Assembly: GCA_028679775.1 (NCBI GenBank)
Contig: JAJRAX010000314.1
Location: 1 to 18,624, forward strand
DNA from: Methanothrix sp.
Lineage (GTDB): Archaea > Halobacteriota > Methanosarcinia > Methanotrichales > Methanotrichaceae
Length of the DNA stretch: 18,624 bases
Direction of reading: 5' to 3'
Part shown: positions 1-8,998 of the stretch, in pieces
How positions within the stretch are numbered: the first letter of the stretch is position 1
Layout: each line of letters opens with the position of its first letter
The notes under the pieces: model-generated
Seen by the model: the letters and a program-made list of their open reading frames with translations, nothing else
Told to the model about the DNA's origin: nothing
Databases searched by the model: none
Made by a program: the position numbers and the translations under genes

Positions 1-286
1 ATGACGGGATCCTGGTCCCGAACTAATTGGCAGCCTTCACTACCCATATCAAAACTGCAATTCGCAGCAATAGTTTTCATAGTTTCGGGTGCGAATCAGA
101 GATTCATGATTGCTTTCTATGGGTATCATGGTCCTGTTTCCTCCGGTTTCCAAGATTGGTAGGATACAGGGCCGTTCTCATTATTATCAATTTACAGAAA
201 ATTAGTTACACTGCCATAGATACCGATTTGAGAAACAAGAATCATGCGCTATCCCTCACAATCTTTTTATCTCTTCGGTCGCTACT
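1..286. other. non-coding left edge
   Basis: I see no convincing gene here. One open frame of 87 codons from a TTG at 27 has no ribosome-binding site and no protein-like composition, so I reject it. A small stem-loop, CGGGA at 5-9 pairing with TCCCG at 16-20, lies at the extreme left and could belong to the end of an upstream gene. The right part holds the probable promoter of the first methyltransferase gene. Confidence 0.5.
262..271 (+). promoter_or_regulatory. TATA-like box before first methyltransferase gene
   Basis: The sequence around TTTTTAT (264-270) is a T/A-rich TATA-like box. Its centre is about 28 bp before the ATG at 296, the spacing at which archaeal transcription would begin at or next to the start codon. 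No Shine-Dalgarno sequence precedes that ATG, so a leaderless message is a reasonable reading. The site rests on spacing and composition alone. Confidence 0.3.
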
Positions 287-295
287 TTGAACATC

Positions 296-1576
296 ATGCC
301 TCTTGCTAACCCAGTCCAGTGCCCCCGCTGCAGGACCGACCTCGATCGTCGAGGTGAAAAGCTCAGCTGCTCCTGTGGGTACTCCTTCAAGTTACGCGAT
401 GGCATTTATGAGGTCGAGTGTCCCCAGGCCCCAGAGGCCTTGGGCTACAATGAGCAGTATTACCAGTGTCACCTCTATGACTATTCAGACTATCGCATTT
501 CCAGGCTGTCCTTTCTGGCATTAGCCCGTCCTGGCCATCGCATACTCGATCTGGGCTGCGGCCCAGGGGCTGTAGCCGTCAGCTTTGCCGTCCTGGGATC
601 TCAGGTCTACGGAGCAGACATCTCTAGAGCGGCCCTGAAGCTAAGCGCTCACCGAGCCAGGGATGCGGGTGTGAGTCTTGAACTCTTCGAGTTCGATGGC
701 AAGACGCTGCCCTTCAAGGATTCATCCTTTCATACCATTGTCATGGCAGATGTGGCAGAGCACGTCGATGACGAAACTTTGAGCTGCCTTTTTAGGGAGT
801 CCTTCCGCATGCTGCTACCAGGTGGAAGGCTTGTGCTCCACACCGCCCCAGCCCTAGAAGCTATGAGGATAACGGGACTTCTCCGCAGGCTCACTTTTGG
901 AACCATTGATCTTCAGTCCAGACTCATCACTCCCGAGTACGAGCACCTGCATATCCGCTACCACTCCCAAAGGAGCATTGCGTCCCTGCTGAAGCAGAGC
1001 GGCCTTGATCCCCTCGTCTGGGGCGAGATTAGGTACCTGAAGGATCAATGGCCCAGATCCGTCCAGAGGACCTTTCATCGGCTGCTTACAGACCAGGTCT
1101 GGGCCCTAGGCATTAAAGGTTCCGTGCCCGTCGCGACATTCCCCGCGGCTCCTTACTTAGACGCCCTCGAAATTCCTTCCGACCTGAACCTCGGCCACGG
1201 CGATGAGTGGGCGCTTGGTCGTGGATTTTATGATCCAGAGGGTGGGATCTTCCGCTGGACAGAAAAAGAGGCAGTATTATATCTTTGGGCGAGAGAGGGC
1301 TGCTCAAGCCTGACCATACAGTTGTCTGCACCCCATCCCGACCTGGAGAGTAAGCCTCTGCGGGTGGTCGTCTTCCTAGACAGCCGCAAGGTGAAGGCAT
1401 TAAACATAACTGATCGCAATCCGAAGACCTTCTCTTTCGACGTCTCCCGTAAGCTTAAACCAGGCATTCATAAGATAAGGCTGGCCGTGGACAGAACCTT
1501 CACTCCCAGGGACTTTGGGATCAATCAGGATTCCAGGAAGTTAGGGGTCATACTCTACGAAGTGAGGTTAGATTAG
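296..1576 (+). CDS. zinc-ribbon class I SAM methyltransferase with C-terminal beta module
   Basis: Probable S-adenosylmethionine-dependent methyltransferase of the glycan-locus type; the substrate is unknown. Numbering from the upstream in-frame TTG at 287, the N-terminus holds a small zinc ribbon (C12, C15, C28, C30). Motif I follows (ILDLGCGPG, about 86-94), then an acidic end of strand 2 (GADIS, about 109-113) and the post-II region MADVAEHV at about 153-160. Residues about 310-429 form a separate beta-rich region starting GRGFYDPEGG. It loosely resembles the C-terminal module of the two GT-C-like proteins in this window. I prefer the ATG at 296 because it follows a TATA-like box at leaderless spacing. 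The next methyltransferase starts 2 bp after the stop, so the two are probably co-transcribed. The fold assignment is strong; the acceptor (glycan, lipid or protein) cannot be read from sequence. Confidence 0.85.
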   Translation: MPLANPVQCPRCRTDLDRRGEKLSCSCGYSFKLRDGIYEVECPQAPEALGYNEQYYQCHLYDYSDYRISRLSFLALARPGHRILDLGCGPGAVAVSFAVLGSQVYGADISRAALKLSAHRARDAGVSLELFEFDGKTLPFKDSSFHTIVMADVAEHVDDETLSCLFRESFRMLLPGGRLVLHTAPALEAMRITGLLRRLTFGTIDLQSRLITPEYEHLHIRYHSQRSIASLLKQSGLDPLVWGEIRYLKDQWPRSVQRTFHRLLTDQVWALGIKGSVPVATFPAAPYLDALEIPSDLNLGHGDEWALGRGFYDPEGGIFRWTEKEAVLYLWAREGCSSLTIQLSAPHPDLESKPLRVVVFLDSRKVKALNITDRNPKTFSFDVSRKLKPGIHKIRLAVDRTFTPRDFGINQDSRKLGVILYEVRLD

Positions 1577-1577
1577 A

Positions 1578-2288
1578 TTGGCGAAAATTATAGAAAGACT
1601 GCAAAGTTTAGCCTCGGCTTTTCGTTCCAGGAAGGACGGCTTGGATCAGATCTTCAAACTGCCCATTCAGCCCTTTGGAATTGGAGACACCGAGCGCTGC
1701 ATAGAGATTCCCTGGGCATTCTCCTGTTATAGTGGAGAGCGAAGGGTCTTGGACGTTGGATATGCCAACGCCGAAAATCGTTATCTAAAGCCGTTACGTT
1801 CTCTGAAGATACCCGAGCTCTACGGCCTAGATATAGTGAGCCGTTTGGTTCCCGGGATGAGCTCCGTAGCAGGAGACATGAGGAGAGCGTCCTTTCGCGA
1901 TGGAGTTTTTGACCTTATCTTCTGTATCTCAACAATTGAGCATGTGGGTTGGGACAACACCGTCTACTATCAGGACAAGCAACCTCTGGACCCAGAAGGC
2001 GACCTACTGGCTATCGGGGAATTGGCCAGGATAACTAGAAACGAAGGAAAGATCGTGGTCACTGTTCCATACGGCATGCTTCATAACTATGGGTGGTTCC
2101 TTCAATATGACCGACAGCGATTAGATAGGCTGATCTCTTCCTCAGGCTGCCGTCTTCTCAAAAAAGACCTTTTCTATTATAGCAAAGGGTGGCATGGAGC
2201 TTCTGAAGAAATGCTGGCTGGGGTTCTCTACAAAGACAATGACGCACCAGCTGCGGCTGGCCTAGCCTGTGTACTCCTAGAACGCTGA
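1578..2288 (+). CDS. class I SAM-dependent methyltransferase-like protein
   Basis: A 236-residue protein with a Rossmann methyltransferase core. Motif I is unusual: VLDVGYANAE at about 57-66 instead of the common GCGxG. It is followed by YGLDIV (about 82-87) and a clear post-I/motif II region (FDLIFCISTIEHVGW, about 111-125). It starts with TTG directly after the preceding stop, with AGGT about nine bases upstream as a possible ribosome site, so it is probably translated from the same message as the zinc-ribbon methyltransferase. The C-terminus (ACVLLER) looks intact. It could act on a sugar, a lipid or a small molecule. The atypical glycine loop means SAM binding is expected from family resemblance rather than proven. 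Confidence 0.75.
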   Translation: MAKIIERLQSLASAFRSRKDGLDQIFKLPIQPFGIGDTERCIEIPWAFSCYSGERRVLDVGYANAENRYLKPLRSLKIPELYGLDIVSRLVPGMSSVAGDMRRASFRDGVFDLIFCISTIEHVGWDNTVYYQDKQPLDPEGDLLAIGELARITRNEGKIVVTVPYGMLHNYGWFLQYDRQRLDRLISSSGCRLLKKDLFYYSKGWHGASEEMLAGVLYKDNDAPAAAGLACVLLER

Positions 2289-2442
2289 GGCGGCGGCCTT
2301 TTCGAGCCAATGCGGCGGACGGCCATCCAGCCAGGTCTCTTGTTCTCCGCAGATTGTCGCAATGTTCCGCCACATCACATCTTTCGTCGAATTCTGTTCG
2401 ATACCGCATAGGTGCCGTAACCTTTATGTTCCTGTTCGCTAA

Positions 2443-3348
2443 ATGACTAACCCGATGGTTAAAGTGCTTTTGGTAGCGCTATTGCTCCTTGGTTTCATTC
2501 TAATTGGAGAATGCTATGATCTACCTGGTGGAGAAAATAAAGTTGTAATTGGGCAAGGCACAGTTGGAACTGCATCATCTCCGCCCGTTTATGATTACAC
2601 CAAGAGTGCTATTATTAATAGTCGAGATCCTGGCAATTATGTGGTCCCTAGACTTAGTTTAAGCACATCCACATCATCTACGAGTACTTCAACCGACGAT
2701 AGCAGTAATACGTCTAGCTCTGGAACAGGTGCTTTGGCTTTCACTATGATGAGTGATGTTAATGGAACAGGTAGCTTCGCTGTTAGGAGTAAATTAGAGG
2801 GGCGCGATGTAGTGGGGTATAAAGCATGTCAGAGTGTGAGCGCAAGATATGGAGATCTAGATCAATCCCGGATAATAAAATTCTCTGAATATAGTGCTGC
2901 AACTACTGAATATAATTACCTTATGGCAAATATAGATTCACAAGATGCCATTTATTTTGTGGGGAAATCCTACAGTGATATATCTCGATTCCAGAATAGA
3001 GATGATTCAATACAAGAATACATAAGTGCTGGAGCCATATCAAAAGCTAGCAGGTTTAAAAGTCAGTATCTGCGAGTGAGTATCAATGATTCCAACGACA
3101 CTAAAACACTGTACAATAATTATGCTGTGTACAATATCAATACCAAGTTTGTAGGTTCCTCGGACCTTCACGCTGTCACAAATAGTACAGATATTATGCA
3201 GTCTTACATAGGCCAGATCACGCTAAATAGAACGATTTACAATCAATTCATGAGCAATGATACATTCGTCCAGGATCATTGGCTTCCGTGTTGCAGTTCA
3301 TCCTACGTCCCAGATGGCAGTAGATGGTTAAATAGAGAAGCTATCTGA
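2443..3348 (+). CDS. secreted Ser/Thr-rich protein with many N-glycosylation sequons
   Basis: I do not recognise the family. The protein starts with a Sec-type signal sequence (VKVLLVALLLLGFILIG). Residues about 73-95 are a Ser/Thr/Asp low-complexity linker, and the rest looks globular and beta-rich. At least six N-X-S/T sequons are visible (NTS, NGT, NDS, NDT, NST, NRT), so it is a plausible target of archaeal AglB-type N-glycosylation. The C-terminus has a CC pair (WLPCCSSS). Two starts are possible: ATG 2443 and ATG 2455. The second places the hydrophobic core right after the start and lies about 30 bp after a TTTATG element at 2423-2428, fitting leaderless initiation. The gene is more AT-rich than the methyltransferases before it and probably has its own promoter. 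It is the only accepted gene here that looks like a glycosylated product rather than an enzyme. Confidence 0.6.
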   Translation: MTNPMVKVLLVALLLLGFILIGECYDLPGGENKVVIGQGTVGTASSPPVYDYTKSAIINSRDPGNYVVPRLSLSTSTSSTSTSTDDSSNTSSSGTGALAFTMMSDVNGTGSFAVRSKLEGRDVVGYKACQSVSARYGDLDQSRIIKFSEYSAATTEYNYLMANIDSQDAIYFVGKSYSDISRFQNRDDSIQEYISAGAISKASRFKSQYLRVSINDSNDTKTLYNNYAVYNINTKFVGSSDLHAVTNSTDIMQSYIGQITLNRTIYNQFMSNDTFVQDHWLPCCSSSYVPDGSRWLNREAI

Positions 3349-3408
3349 TAATTATATAGACTGAAGATCATCCAGTTGGCATTTAGGAGTATGGGCGCAA
3401 GGCTAACT

Positions 3409-3436
3409 CCCCCCCCCGCCAATTTTATTTGGCGGG
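3409..3436. other. C9 tract and 8-bp stem-loop between convergent genes
   Basis: CCCGCCAA at 3415-3422 pairs with TTGGCGGG at 3429-3436 across a six-base loop. A run of nine C (3409-3417) overlaps the left arm. The stop codon of the triple glycosyltransferase gene (TAA, 3425-3427) lies in the loop, so the last codons of that gene form one arm. It may stop or stabilise the two converging transcripts. It is not a classical terminator because no T-tract follows on either strand. Confidence 0.45.
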
Positions 3437-6400
3437 AGGATCACCAGTATGCCAATGCCTCCCTAGAATGATATCCAGCAACTTTTCTGTGCTTTGCCTC
3501 CAGGTCTGCCATGTCATGTCATCAGACTTTGGATGCTGACTGGTTCTGTACAATGCGAGCCATGCATTTAGTGCAGTTGCGAGATCATTGGACTCTTTGC
3601 CGCTGAAATAGAAGGCATGCTCACCTGCCACTTCGCGAAAGACGGGGATGTCGCGCACAATAAGCGGTAATTTATGTTGAGCGGCCTCTACTAGAGGCAA
3701 TCCGAAGCCTTCGCCTTCAGAGGCGGCGATGAGACAAACGCAGGCCGCATAGATCCTCTCCAAGTATTCATCGCTGATGCCCTCCAGCCAAAATAGACGC
3801 ATGCCCAATTCGGGATGATGGTGAATTTTGTCTACAATCTCGGGAATTGTACGGCGCATATTTTGGGGAATATCTTTCCAGCCCTCCCTGCCGACGATGA
3901 CGAGGTTAACATCCACTCCCTCTTTCCAGAGCTGCTCGAAGGCAGAAATTGTCTGTAGGTATCCCTTTCTTGGCTCAATAGTGCCAACCATCAGGAAACT
4001 AGGGCGAGCCGCGAGCTGGGCGAAATTCTGTGAAGCGTCATGCGGTAGATCTTGCGTGGCTGCGGACTTTTTGATATCTGCACCGATATGCATCCACCCC
4101 ATCTTGAGGGGACGGAGACGTCTTTCAGCATTTGTCGTAAACCATTGCGTAGCTTCATCCGCAACCGTCCTGGAAATGCATATGACGCCTTCTGAGACAC
4201 GATAAACTGAACCCAACCACTCTTTGTGTACCTGATCTGTGCCTTGTGGGAAGGCCTCAGGCATCAGTACAGGAAGCAGGTCATATATGGCAAAAAAAAT
4301 CCGAACCCCGCAATTGCGCAAGGACTCCAGATAATCCACTTGAGCCGTGACTACATGCGGAGTTAGATCTAACCCGAGGAAAATATCGCCTGCTTGAAAC
4401 TCTATTGGCTCATCCTCCAAAAAGTTGGAGGTAGGGCACTGCAGAAGGCCTAAAGCGAACCTTCGAGCATAGCGATAACCATGGCTACCTGAGGTTGCAT
4501 AGACCGGCTCTACCCTATGGCCTCTTGGTGGATTGTTAAGCAGTTCCAATAGAATGCTTCGCGTCACACGCTCAACACCAGTCTTTAGATCGATTTGTAC
4601 AAGTGCAGAAACATCTACCAGAATCTGGCGCGCCGGACGCTGCATAGGCAAGCTCCCAGTAATAGAGATCGCCAGGCTAGTTATCGACCGATCGTCTGCA
4701 GGCAAGTCATCTAATCCAGCCAAGACATCGACCAACGCGGTCCTGTCCGCTTGGGCACCCGCATAGACCCGTTCAATCGCTTGGGCATACTGCTCAGCGC
4801 ACGCACGAGGTAAGTGACGTGTCATTATCACCTCGCGTGCTCGCATACCAAGGGCCTCGCGCATCTTAGCGTCTTGCCTGAGCGTCTCCAGCGCCTCGAT
4901 AAGCTCTTCGTCCCTGAATTCATCAGGCAAAATGTATACTGCATCTTTCGGCAGCTCTGCCATCGAGCCATTGGCATTGACTATAGTTGGCAGGCCGAAG
5001 CTCATACAGTCCAGAACCGTACCGGATGTCTCACCACGTGAGTTAGTGCGCAGCTGCACCGCAATGTCAGCGGCCGCCAGATAATCCTTGAAGGTTTCAG
5101 CATTCATCCAGCCTGTAATACGAATACGCTGCTGAAGATCGCTATTGCGGATCATTTCCAAAAGCTTTTTGCCATACTCTTCGCCATGGTTTTCGCCCAC
5201 AAAGATTAATTGGCAACGAGGATCGCGCGCAAGACTAGAACTCAGCCAGGCCTTTAAGAGACTATGATTCTTCTTGGTAGGATCAAGAATTCCAAAGCTG
5301 CAAACCAGGAAGGAATCACTTGCGATCCCGAGCCTCTCGCGTGCATACGTCCTATCAACAACATTTAGTGAGGCGCGCAAATGAGGAATAACGGACCAGT
5401 AGTCTCCTAGCTCATACCACTCCCGCGCCAATCCCACAGAATAGGCAGAGTGGACAATCACACCTAATGCTCTTTGGATTATGGTAAAATTGCATGGATA
5501 CTTTAAGATGAGCTTCGCCGCATCTTGCATATGAAAGCGCTCATAGACCGCCGCATAGCCATGTGAATCATAAAGTTCTCGCGTCCATATACCAGGACGA
5601 CTCGCACTAAGCTCTTGATGAGCTTTTATATGTCCTACATAAAAATCATGCAGGACCACAACGCCGGGAAACCGATCGAGCAGATCGAGCATATGCCAGT
5701 GGAAGTGGGAATTACCAATGTGATAGAGTATACGGTCATAGAGATCTACTTTTTTTGTGAAATATTCGACAGAACGTATGGGCAGGCACGCCCGGATCCA
5801 TGAATCAGAGACTTCCGGCTGGGAGACTATTACCTCAAGATCATAGTAACGGGCCAACTCAGGAATAAGCTCGGCACTATAGTCGGATATGCCCGTCCGC
5901 TCGGGCGGCAGAGGTGAGATATAAGCAAGCTTTGGGCGACAGGAAGGCAGTTGAATAGTCTTATCGTCATTTTTTCGTTCGGCATAAATTTTCTCGATAG
6001 CCACGATAGCACGTTTGGCGCATTCGTCCCACGAGAAACTCCTTGCCTGTAGAAGGCTAAATACGCAGAGTTCCTGGCGCAAGCTATCGTTCGTCAGCAC
6101 TTCCGCCATCCTGAAAGCTATTGATTCCTCTGAGTAGGGATTAAATAACACATCCTCACGACCGACAACCTCGGGCAGGCTGGATGTATTGGATGCTATC
6201 ACAGGTGCACCACAAGCCATCGCTTCAAGCACTGGCAGTCCAAATCCCTCGTGATAAGATGGGAAGACGAACAGCTTGCAAAGGTTATAGAGCTTTAATA
6301 GTTCAACGTCAGGTATATGGTCGATGAGAATAAACTCATCCTTGGACAGGCCGACGGACATAGCTGTGCTCTGCAGGCTGCGTACCTCGCTTTCGGGCAT

Positions 6401-7201
6401 ATTGCCTGCCAGCAACACAATCTGATGTGTCCTTCGCAGATCGGGAGAGAGGCTTGCATAGGCGCGGATCAGACGATGAAAGTTCTTGCGAATATCTGCT
6501 CCACCTGTGTACAAAAGGAAAGGCCTAGAGATCCCGTACTTTTGGAGCAGCTCCGATTTTTCCTCGGCCGAGATCTCAATTTGCCTGAAACATTCGTCGG
6601 AGGCTGCAGATATATTGAAAACTCGGTCTGCCCTCAGACCCAAAGAATTAATGCCCTCATTTTTGGTAGAGTCGGAGATGGCAAGCCATGCAGAAGCTCG
6701 CTCAAGGTGTTGCACTTTTCTCATATAATACTGCTCATATGCTTGATCTTGACGCAGGTAATGCTCGTAATTTAGTACGGGTATCAGGTCGTACAAAGTG
6801 ACAACAGTTGGCGTTCTTTGGTCCAATACGCCAATGCTAGTCACCGCATCATCAAGAAAACCCTCGAAGATGCTGGTTACATGCACCACATCCGGTCGCA
6901 AGCTGGCCAAAAAGCCCTCACGGATGCGCTCTGCCGCCTCTCGACGCCAAGTGTTACCGGATTGAGACTCTCGCACCGGGCAGGGTGCATGCCAGACACG
7001 AATGTTCTCTTGTGGCAGCAAGCCGTCGAAGGCAGCACGGATGGGTTCGATGGTCTTCGGGAAGAGACCGTTTAAAGCGACTATGATCTCATGATGGCCA
7101 TGGTTGCGGACCATGGCTTTGGCCAGCGCGAGGCTGTAGCGACCGATACCACGGAAGCGGCTTTCTGTCTGCGCTCCTTGCAGGTCGATTACGATACGCA
7201 T
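3425..7201 (-). CDS. triple-domain GT4 glycosyltransferase (polymerase-like)
   Basis: A 1258-residue protein made of three fused GT-B glycosyltransferases of the GT4 type: about 1-405, 425-810 and 858-1258. Domain 1 has the typical start (IVIDLQG, then GIGRYS) and an EX7E region, [12 protein letters not shown], near 319. Domain 2 starts [16 protein letters not shown] near 427; its motif reads [10 protein letters not shown] near 722, with the final Glu replaced by Asp. Domain 3 starts ILVDVSAL near 859 and has [13 protein letters not shown] near 1160. There is no signal peptide or membrane helix, so it is cytoplasmic or peripheral. Fused GT4 domains that each add a different linkage are typical of polymerases for O-antigen-like repeat polymers. 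It starts at an ATG sharing one base with the TGA of the methyltransferase gene (TGATG), with AGGAGA about eight bases upstream, so translation is likely coupled. The family resemblance is mainly bacterial, suggesting past transfer. Confidence 0.9.
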   Translation of the reverse strand: MRIVIDLQGAQTESRFRGIGRYSLALAKAMVRNHGHHEIIVALNGLFPKTIEPIRAAFDGLLPQENIRVWHAPCPVRESQSGNTWRREAAERIREGFLASLRPDVVHVTSIFEGFLDDAVTSIGVLDQRTPTVVTLYDLIPVLNYEHYLRQDQAYEQYYMRKVQHLERASAWLAISDSTKNEGINSLGLRADRVFNISAASDECFRQIEISAEEKSELLQKYGISRPFLLYTGGADIRKNFHRLIRAYASLSPDLRRTHQIVLLAGNMPESEVRSLQSTAMSVGLSKDEFILIDHIPDVELLKLYNLCKLFVFPSYHEGFGLPVLEAMACGAPVIASNTSSLPEVVGREDVLFNPYSEESIAFRMAEVLTNDSLRQELCVFSLLQARSFSWDECAKRAIVAIEKIYAERKNDDKTIQLPSCRPKLAYISPLPPERTGISDYSAELIPELARYYDLEVIVSQPEVSDSWIRACLPIRSVEYFTKKVDLYDRILYHIGNSHFHWHMLDLLDRFPGVVVLHDFYVGHIKAHQELSASRPGIWTRELYDSHGYAAVYERFHMQDAAKLILKYPCNFTIIQRALGVIVHSAYSVGLAREWYELGDYWSVIPHLRASLNVVDRTYARERLGIASDSFLVCSFGILDPTKKNHSLLKAWLSSSLARDPRCQLIFVGENHGEEYGKKLLEMIRNSDLQQRIRITGWMNAETFKDYLAAADIAVQLRTNSRGETSGTVLDCMSFGLPTIVNANGSMAELPKDAVYILPDEFRDEELIEALETLRQDAKMREALGMRAREVIMTRHLPRACAEQYAQAIERVYAGAQADRTALVDVLAGLDDLPADDRSITSLAISITGSLPMQRPARQILVDVSALVQIDLKTGVERVTRSILLELLNNPPRGHRVEPVYATSGSHGYRYARRFALGLLQCPTSNFLEDEPIEFQAGDIFLGLDLTPHVVTAQVDYLESLRNCGVRIFFAIYDLLPVLMPEAFPQGTDQVHKEWLGSVYRVSEGVICISRTVADEATQWFTTNAERRLRPLKMGWMHIGADIKKSAATQDLPHDASQNFAQLAARPSFLMVGTIEPRKGYLQTISAFEQLWKEGVDVNLVIVGREGWKDIPQNMRRTIPEIVDKIHHHPELGMRLFWLEGISDEYLERIYAACVCLIAASEGEGFGLPLVEAAQHKLPLIVRDIPVFREVAGEHAFYFSGKESNDLATALNAWLALYRTSQHPKSDDMTWQTWRQSTEKLLDIILGRHWHTGDPPAK

Positions 7202-8511
7202 CAGTAGTTTCTCCTGTTTTTCTCAATGGCTGCCGTTAGATCAGCATAAATGCGCTGGGCCTGTGGCGAAAGATCCGAGGGCTGTAAAGGAACCTGTGAA
7301 TATATCAGAGATTCTGTGCCGCAGCCTACTGACGGAGCGAAACTATGCAGCCATGTTTCAAGAGCCGGGATTTTTCGGACTAATGCCATAGCCCATACCT
7401 TCAGCGCGGGATGATCTATCGCAAAGCGGATCAGACGGACCATCACGAAGCTAACCAGATCTTCAGCGCCGCTCTTGATGATGTGCGGGATTCTAGAGAG
7501 ATTCTTACGCAAGCGGAGCAACGCACAAAAGGCGACGCGTAATGGCATGGTGATTCGCCAGGAGTGGCTGGTATAAACGGATTGAAGCTCTTGATTTGAA
7601 CTATCTGCCACAGCCTTCCAGTGATCGATCTGGTCATTGAGATCCTCGATCCTCGCTTTGGCTGCGTTCCATTCGTTTTCCAGCCATTGCCAACGCTCGC
7701 GCTCATATGTCATCTGTTCCTGGTTCTTTCTTTCATTTTCCTGGTTCTTTCTTTCATTTTCCTGGTTCTTTCTTTCATAGCGCATGGCCAAATCATCCAT
7801 GGTCAATCCGTATTCCTTGTCAAACGCCGCATCAAAAAGGCTTAGCATCTCTTTTATAGCACTCTTTTGAGCTACAACCGCATAATCTGGACTGATCCCC
7901 ACAAATATATCCATGACTCGTACGTTTTCGTTATGGGTGAGTGATGATGGTTCTTGTAAACGAAGCAGTTTAATCCTGGTAAAACCGTAATATTCTGTCA
8001 AAAAATATAACAATTGTGGTGGCACTGGTCGCAGATGAGTCGGATCCAAGTAGAAGCTGTTCGCGCCAACCGAGAGGTTTTCTGGATTTGGTGTCTCTAA
8101 GATTAACAGGCCACCAGGCTTGAGAACGCGGTGCGCTTCATCAATGAGTTTTCGTTGGGCATCGAACGGGATGTGCTCTATGATATGAAAACCAGAAATC
8201 ACTGCCACACTTTCGTCCTGCAGCTTCTGGAAATGCAGGACTGCTTCTTCTTTTACCACCGAAAGTCCTTTCGCATTACAGGCAGCTATCATGCCCTCGT
8301 CTAGGTCAACACCTTGAGCCTCAAACCCATTTTCATCCATCAGCTCAAGCCATTCACCTCTGCCACACCCTATATCCACCGTCTTGCACTCTCCGTAAAT
8401 CGTCTTCAATGGCTGGATGAATGGCAGGTAAACACGCAAACGAGATTTGATCAACTCTTGCGGGCCTCGGAAACGATCTTCAAAAGCGCGATAAAAGCTC
8501 TCGTTCTTCAC
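7201..8511 (-). CDS. class I methyltransferase with heptad-repeat helix and C-terminal SWRIT motif
   Basis: Residues about 40-185 are a SAM methyltransferase: VDIGCGRGEW (45-54), GVDLD (67-71), GFHIIEHIPF (107-116), LKPGGLLILETPNPEN (130-145) and YLDPTHLRPVPP (154-165). The last is typical of the methyltransferase domain of WbdD-like and related polysaccharide enzymes. Residues 244-310 are a long charged helix that begins with three copies of a seven-residue unit (ERKNQEN) and continues as a more ordinary coiled coil. YTSHSWRITMPLR (313-325) is a motif seen at the ends of many bacterial capsule and O-antigen enzymes; amphipathic segments follow and may touch the membrane. Translation starts at GTG with GGTG seven bases upstream. 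The stop overlaps the start of the triple glycosyltransferase gene. By analogy it may methylate and end a growing glycan chain. It lacks the kinase domain of E. coli WbdD. Confidence 0.85.
   Translation of the reverse strand: MKNESFYRAFEDRFRGPQELIKSRLRVYLPFIQPLKTIYGECKTVDIGCGRGEWLELMDENGFEAQGVDLDEGMIAACNAKGLSVVKEEAVLHFQKLQDESVAVISGFHIIEHIPFDAQRKLIDEAHRVLKPGGLLILETPNPENLSVGANSFYLDPTHLRPVPPQLLYFLTEYYGFTRIKLLRLQEPSSLTHNENVRVMDIFVGISPDYAVVAQKSAIKEMLSLFDAAFDKEYGLTMDDLAMRYERKNQENERKNQENERKNQEQMTYERERWQWLENEWNAAKARIEDLNDQIDHWKAVADSSNQELQSVYTSHSWRITMPLRVAFCALLRLRKNLSRIPHIIKSGAEDLVSFVMVRLIRFAIDHPALKVWAMALVRKIPALETWLHSFAPSVGCGTESLIYSQVPLQPSDLSPQAQRIYADLTAAIEKNRRNY
7717..7779 (-). repeat. three tandem 21-bp units coding heptads
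   Basis: The unit TTCCTGGTTCTTTCTTTCAT (plus strand, period 21) occurs three times in direct succession, at 7717, 7738 and 7759. Read on the minus strand each copy codes seven residues (ERKNQEN). The copies are identical over at least 20 bases, implying recent expansion. The period keeps the frame, so gain or loss of copies would lengthen or shorten the helix by about 1 nm per copy without breaking the protein. Confidence 0.9.
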
Positions 8512-8616
8512 ATTGACACACCAGACACATTTGGTCTACTACGACTAATCTCTATCGCCTCTGCACAATCTCTGTCGCCCAACACCATGACAAATATTTG
8601 CTATTCTTTCCATGCT

Positions 8617-8626
8617 CATAAATTTG
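8617..8626 (-). promoter_or_regulatory. TATA-like box upstream of the methyltransferase/triple-GT pair
   Basis: The 131-bp gap between the GT-C-like gene and the methyltransferase gene contains an AAATTTATGA-like element, reading minus. It could start a separate transcript for the downstream two-gene unit. The gap is long compared with the overlaps elsewhere in the cluster, which supports but does not prove an internal promoter. Confidence 0.2.
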
Positions 8627-8642
8627 TTCCCAGGACAATCTA

Positions 8643-8998
8643 TCATGCAACGGTAACATTCTGCACAGCGATGCTCAGGCACCTGGAATCGGAGTTTTTC
8701 AGCACTTTTATGTCGCACGGTCGCTCGCAGCCCTCGGGTACATGCATATGCACAGTGTTTGTACCATCCGCGAGACGCACATGCGCGGTGACATTTGTGA
8801 AGCCTGTGCTGGGAACTGGCACGTGTCCTGCAAGCTCATCGCCAACATAGATCTCAATGGTGCGCGGACGATAGAAGCTCAGGGCATGCAGACTCAGTTT
8901 GGCGGTGCAATTATCTGGTGAGAAGACCGCGAGCGTGGCGTCCGACTGCATCCAGCTCGTCGACACGCCTGACCAAGATTCGATACCGTAAAAGCCTG
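8643..8998 (-). repeat. C-terminal module, copy A
   Basis: This segment codes the final 117 residues or so of the membrane protein. It matches 11568-11921 clearly at protein level (shared VPEGCERPCDI and NSDSRCLSIAVQNVT) and more loosely at DNA level. It is the GC-rich part of an otherwise AT-rich gene: 35 of 60 bases are G or C at 8881-8940. Confidence 0.8.

Noticed and set aside
27..290. 87-codon plus-strand frame at the left edge
   Set aside because: TTG start without ribosome site, no domain-like pattern, and it overlaps the promoter and start of the methyltransferase gene.
7717..7779. Short CRISPR-like repeat
   Set aside because: Units are directly adjacent without spacers and lie in frame inside a gene.
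8314..8850. 178-codon plus-strand frame
   Set aside because: Spans the antisense of two well-supported genes and the gap between them; no protein-like motifs.
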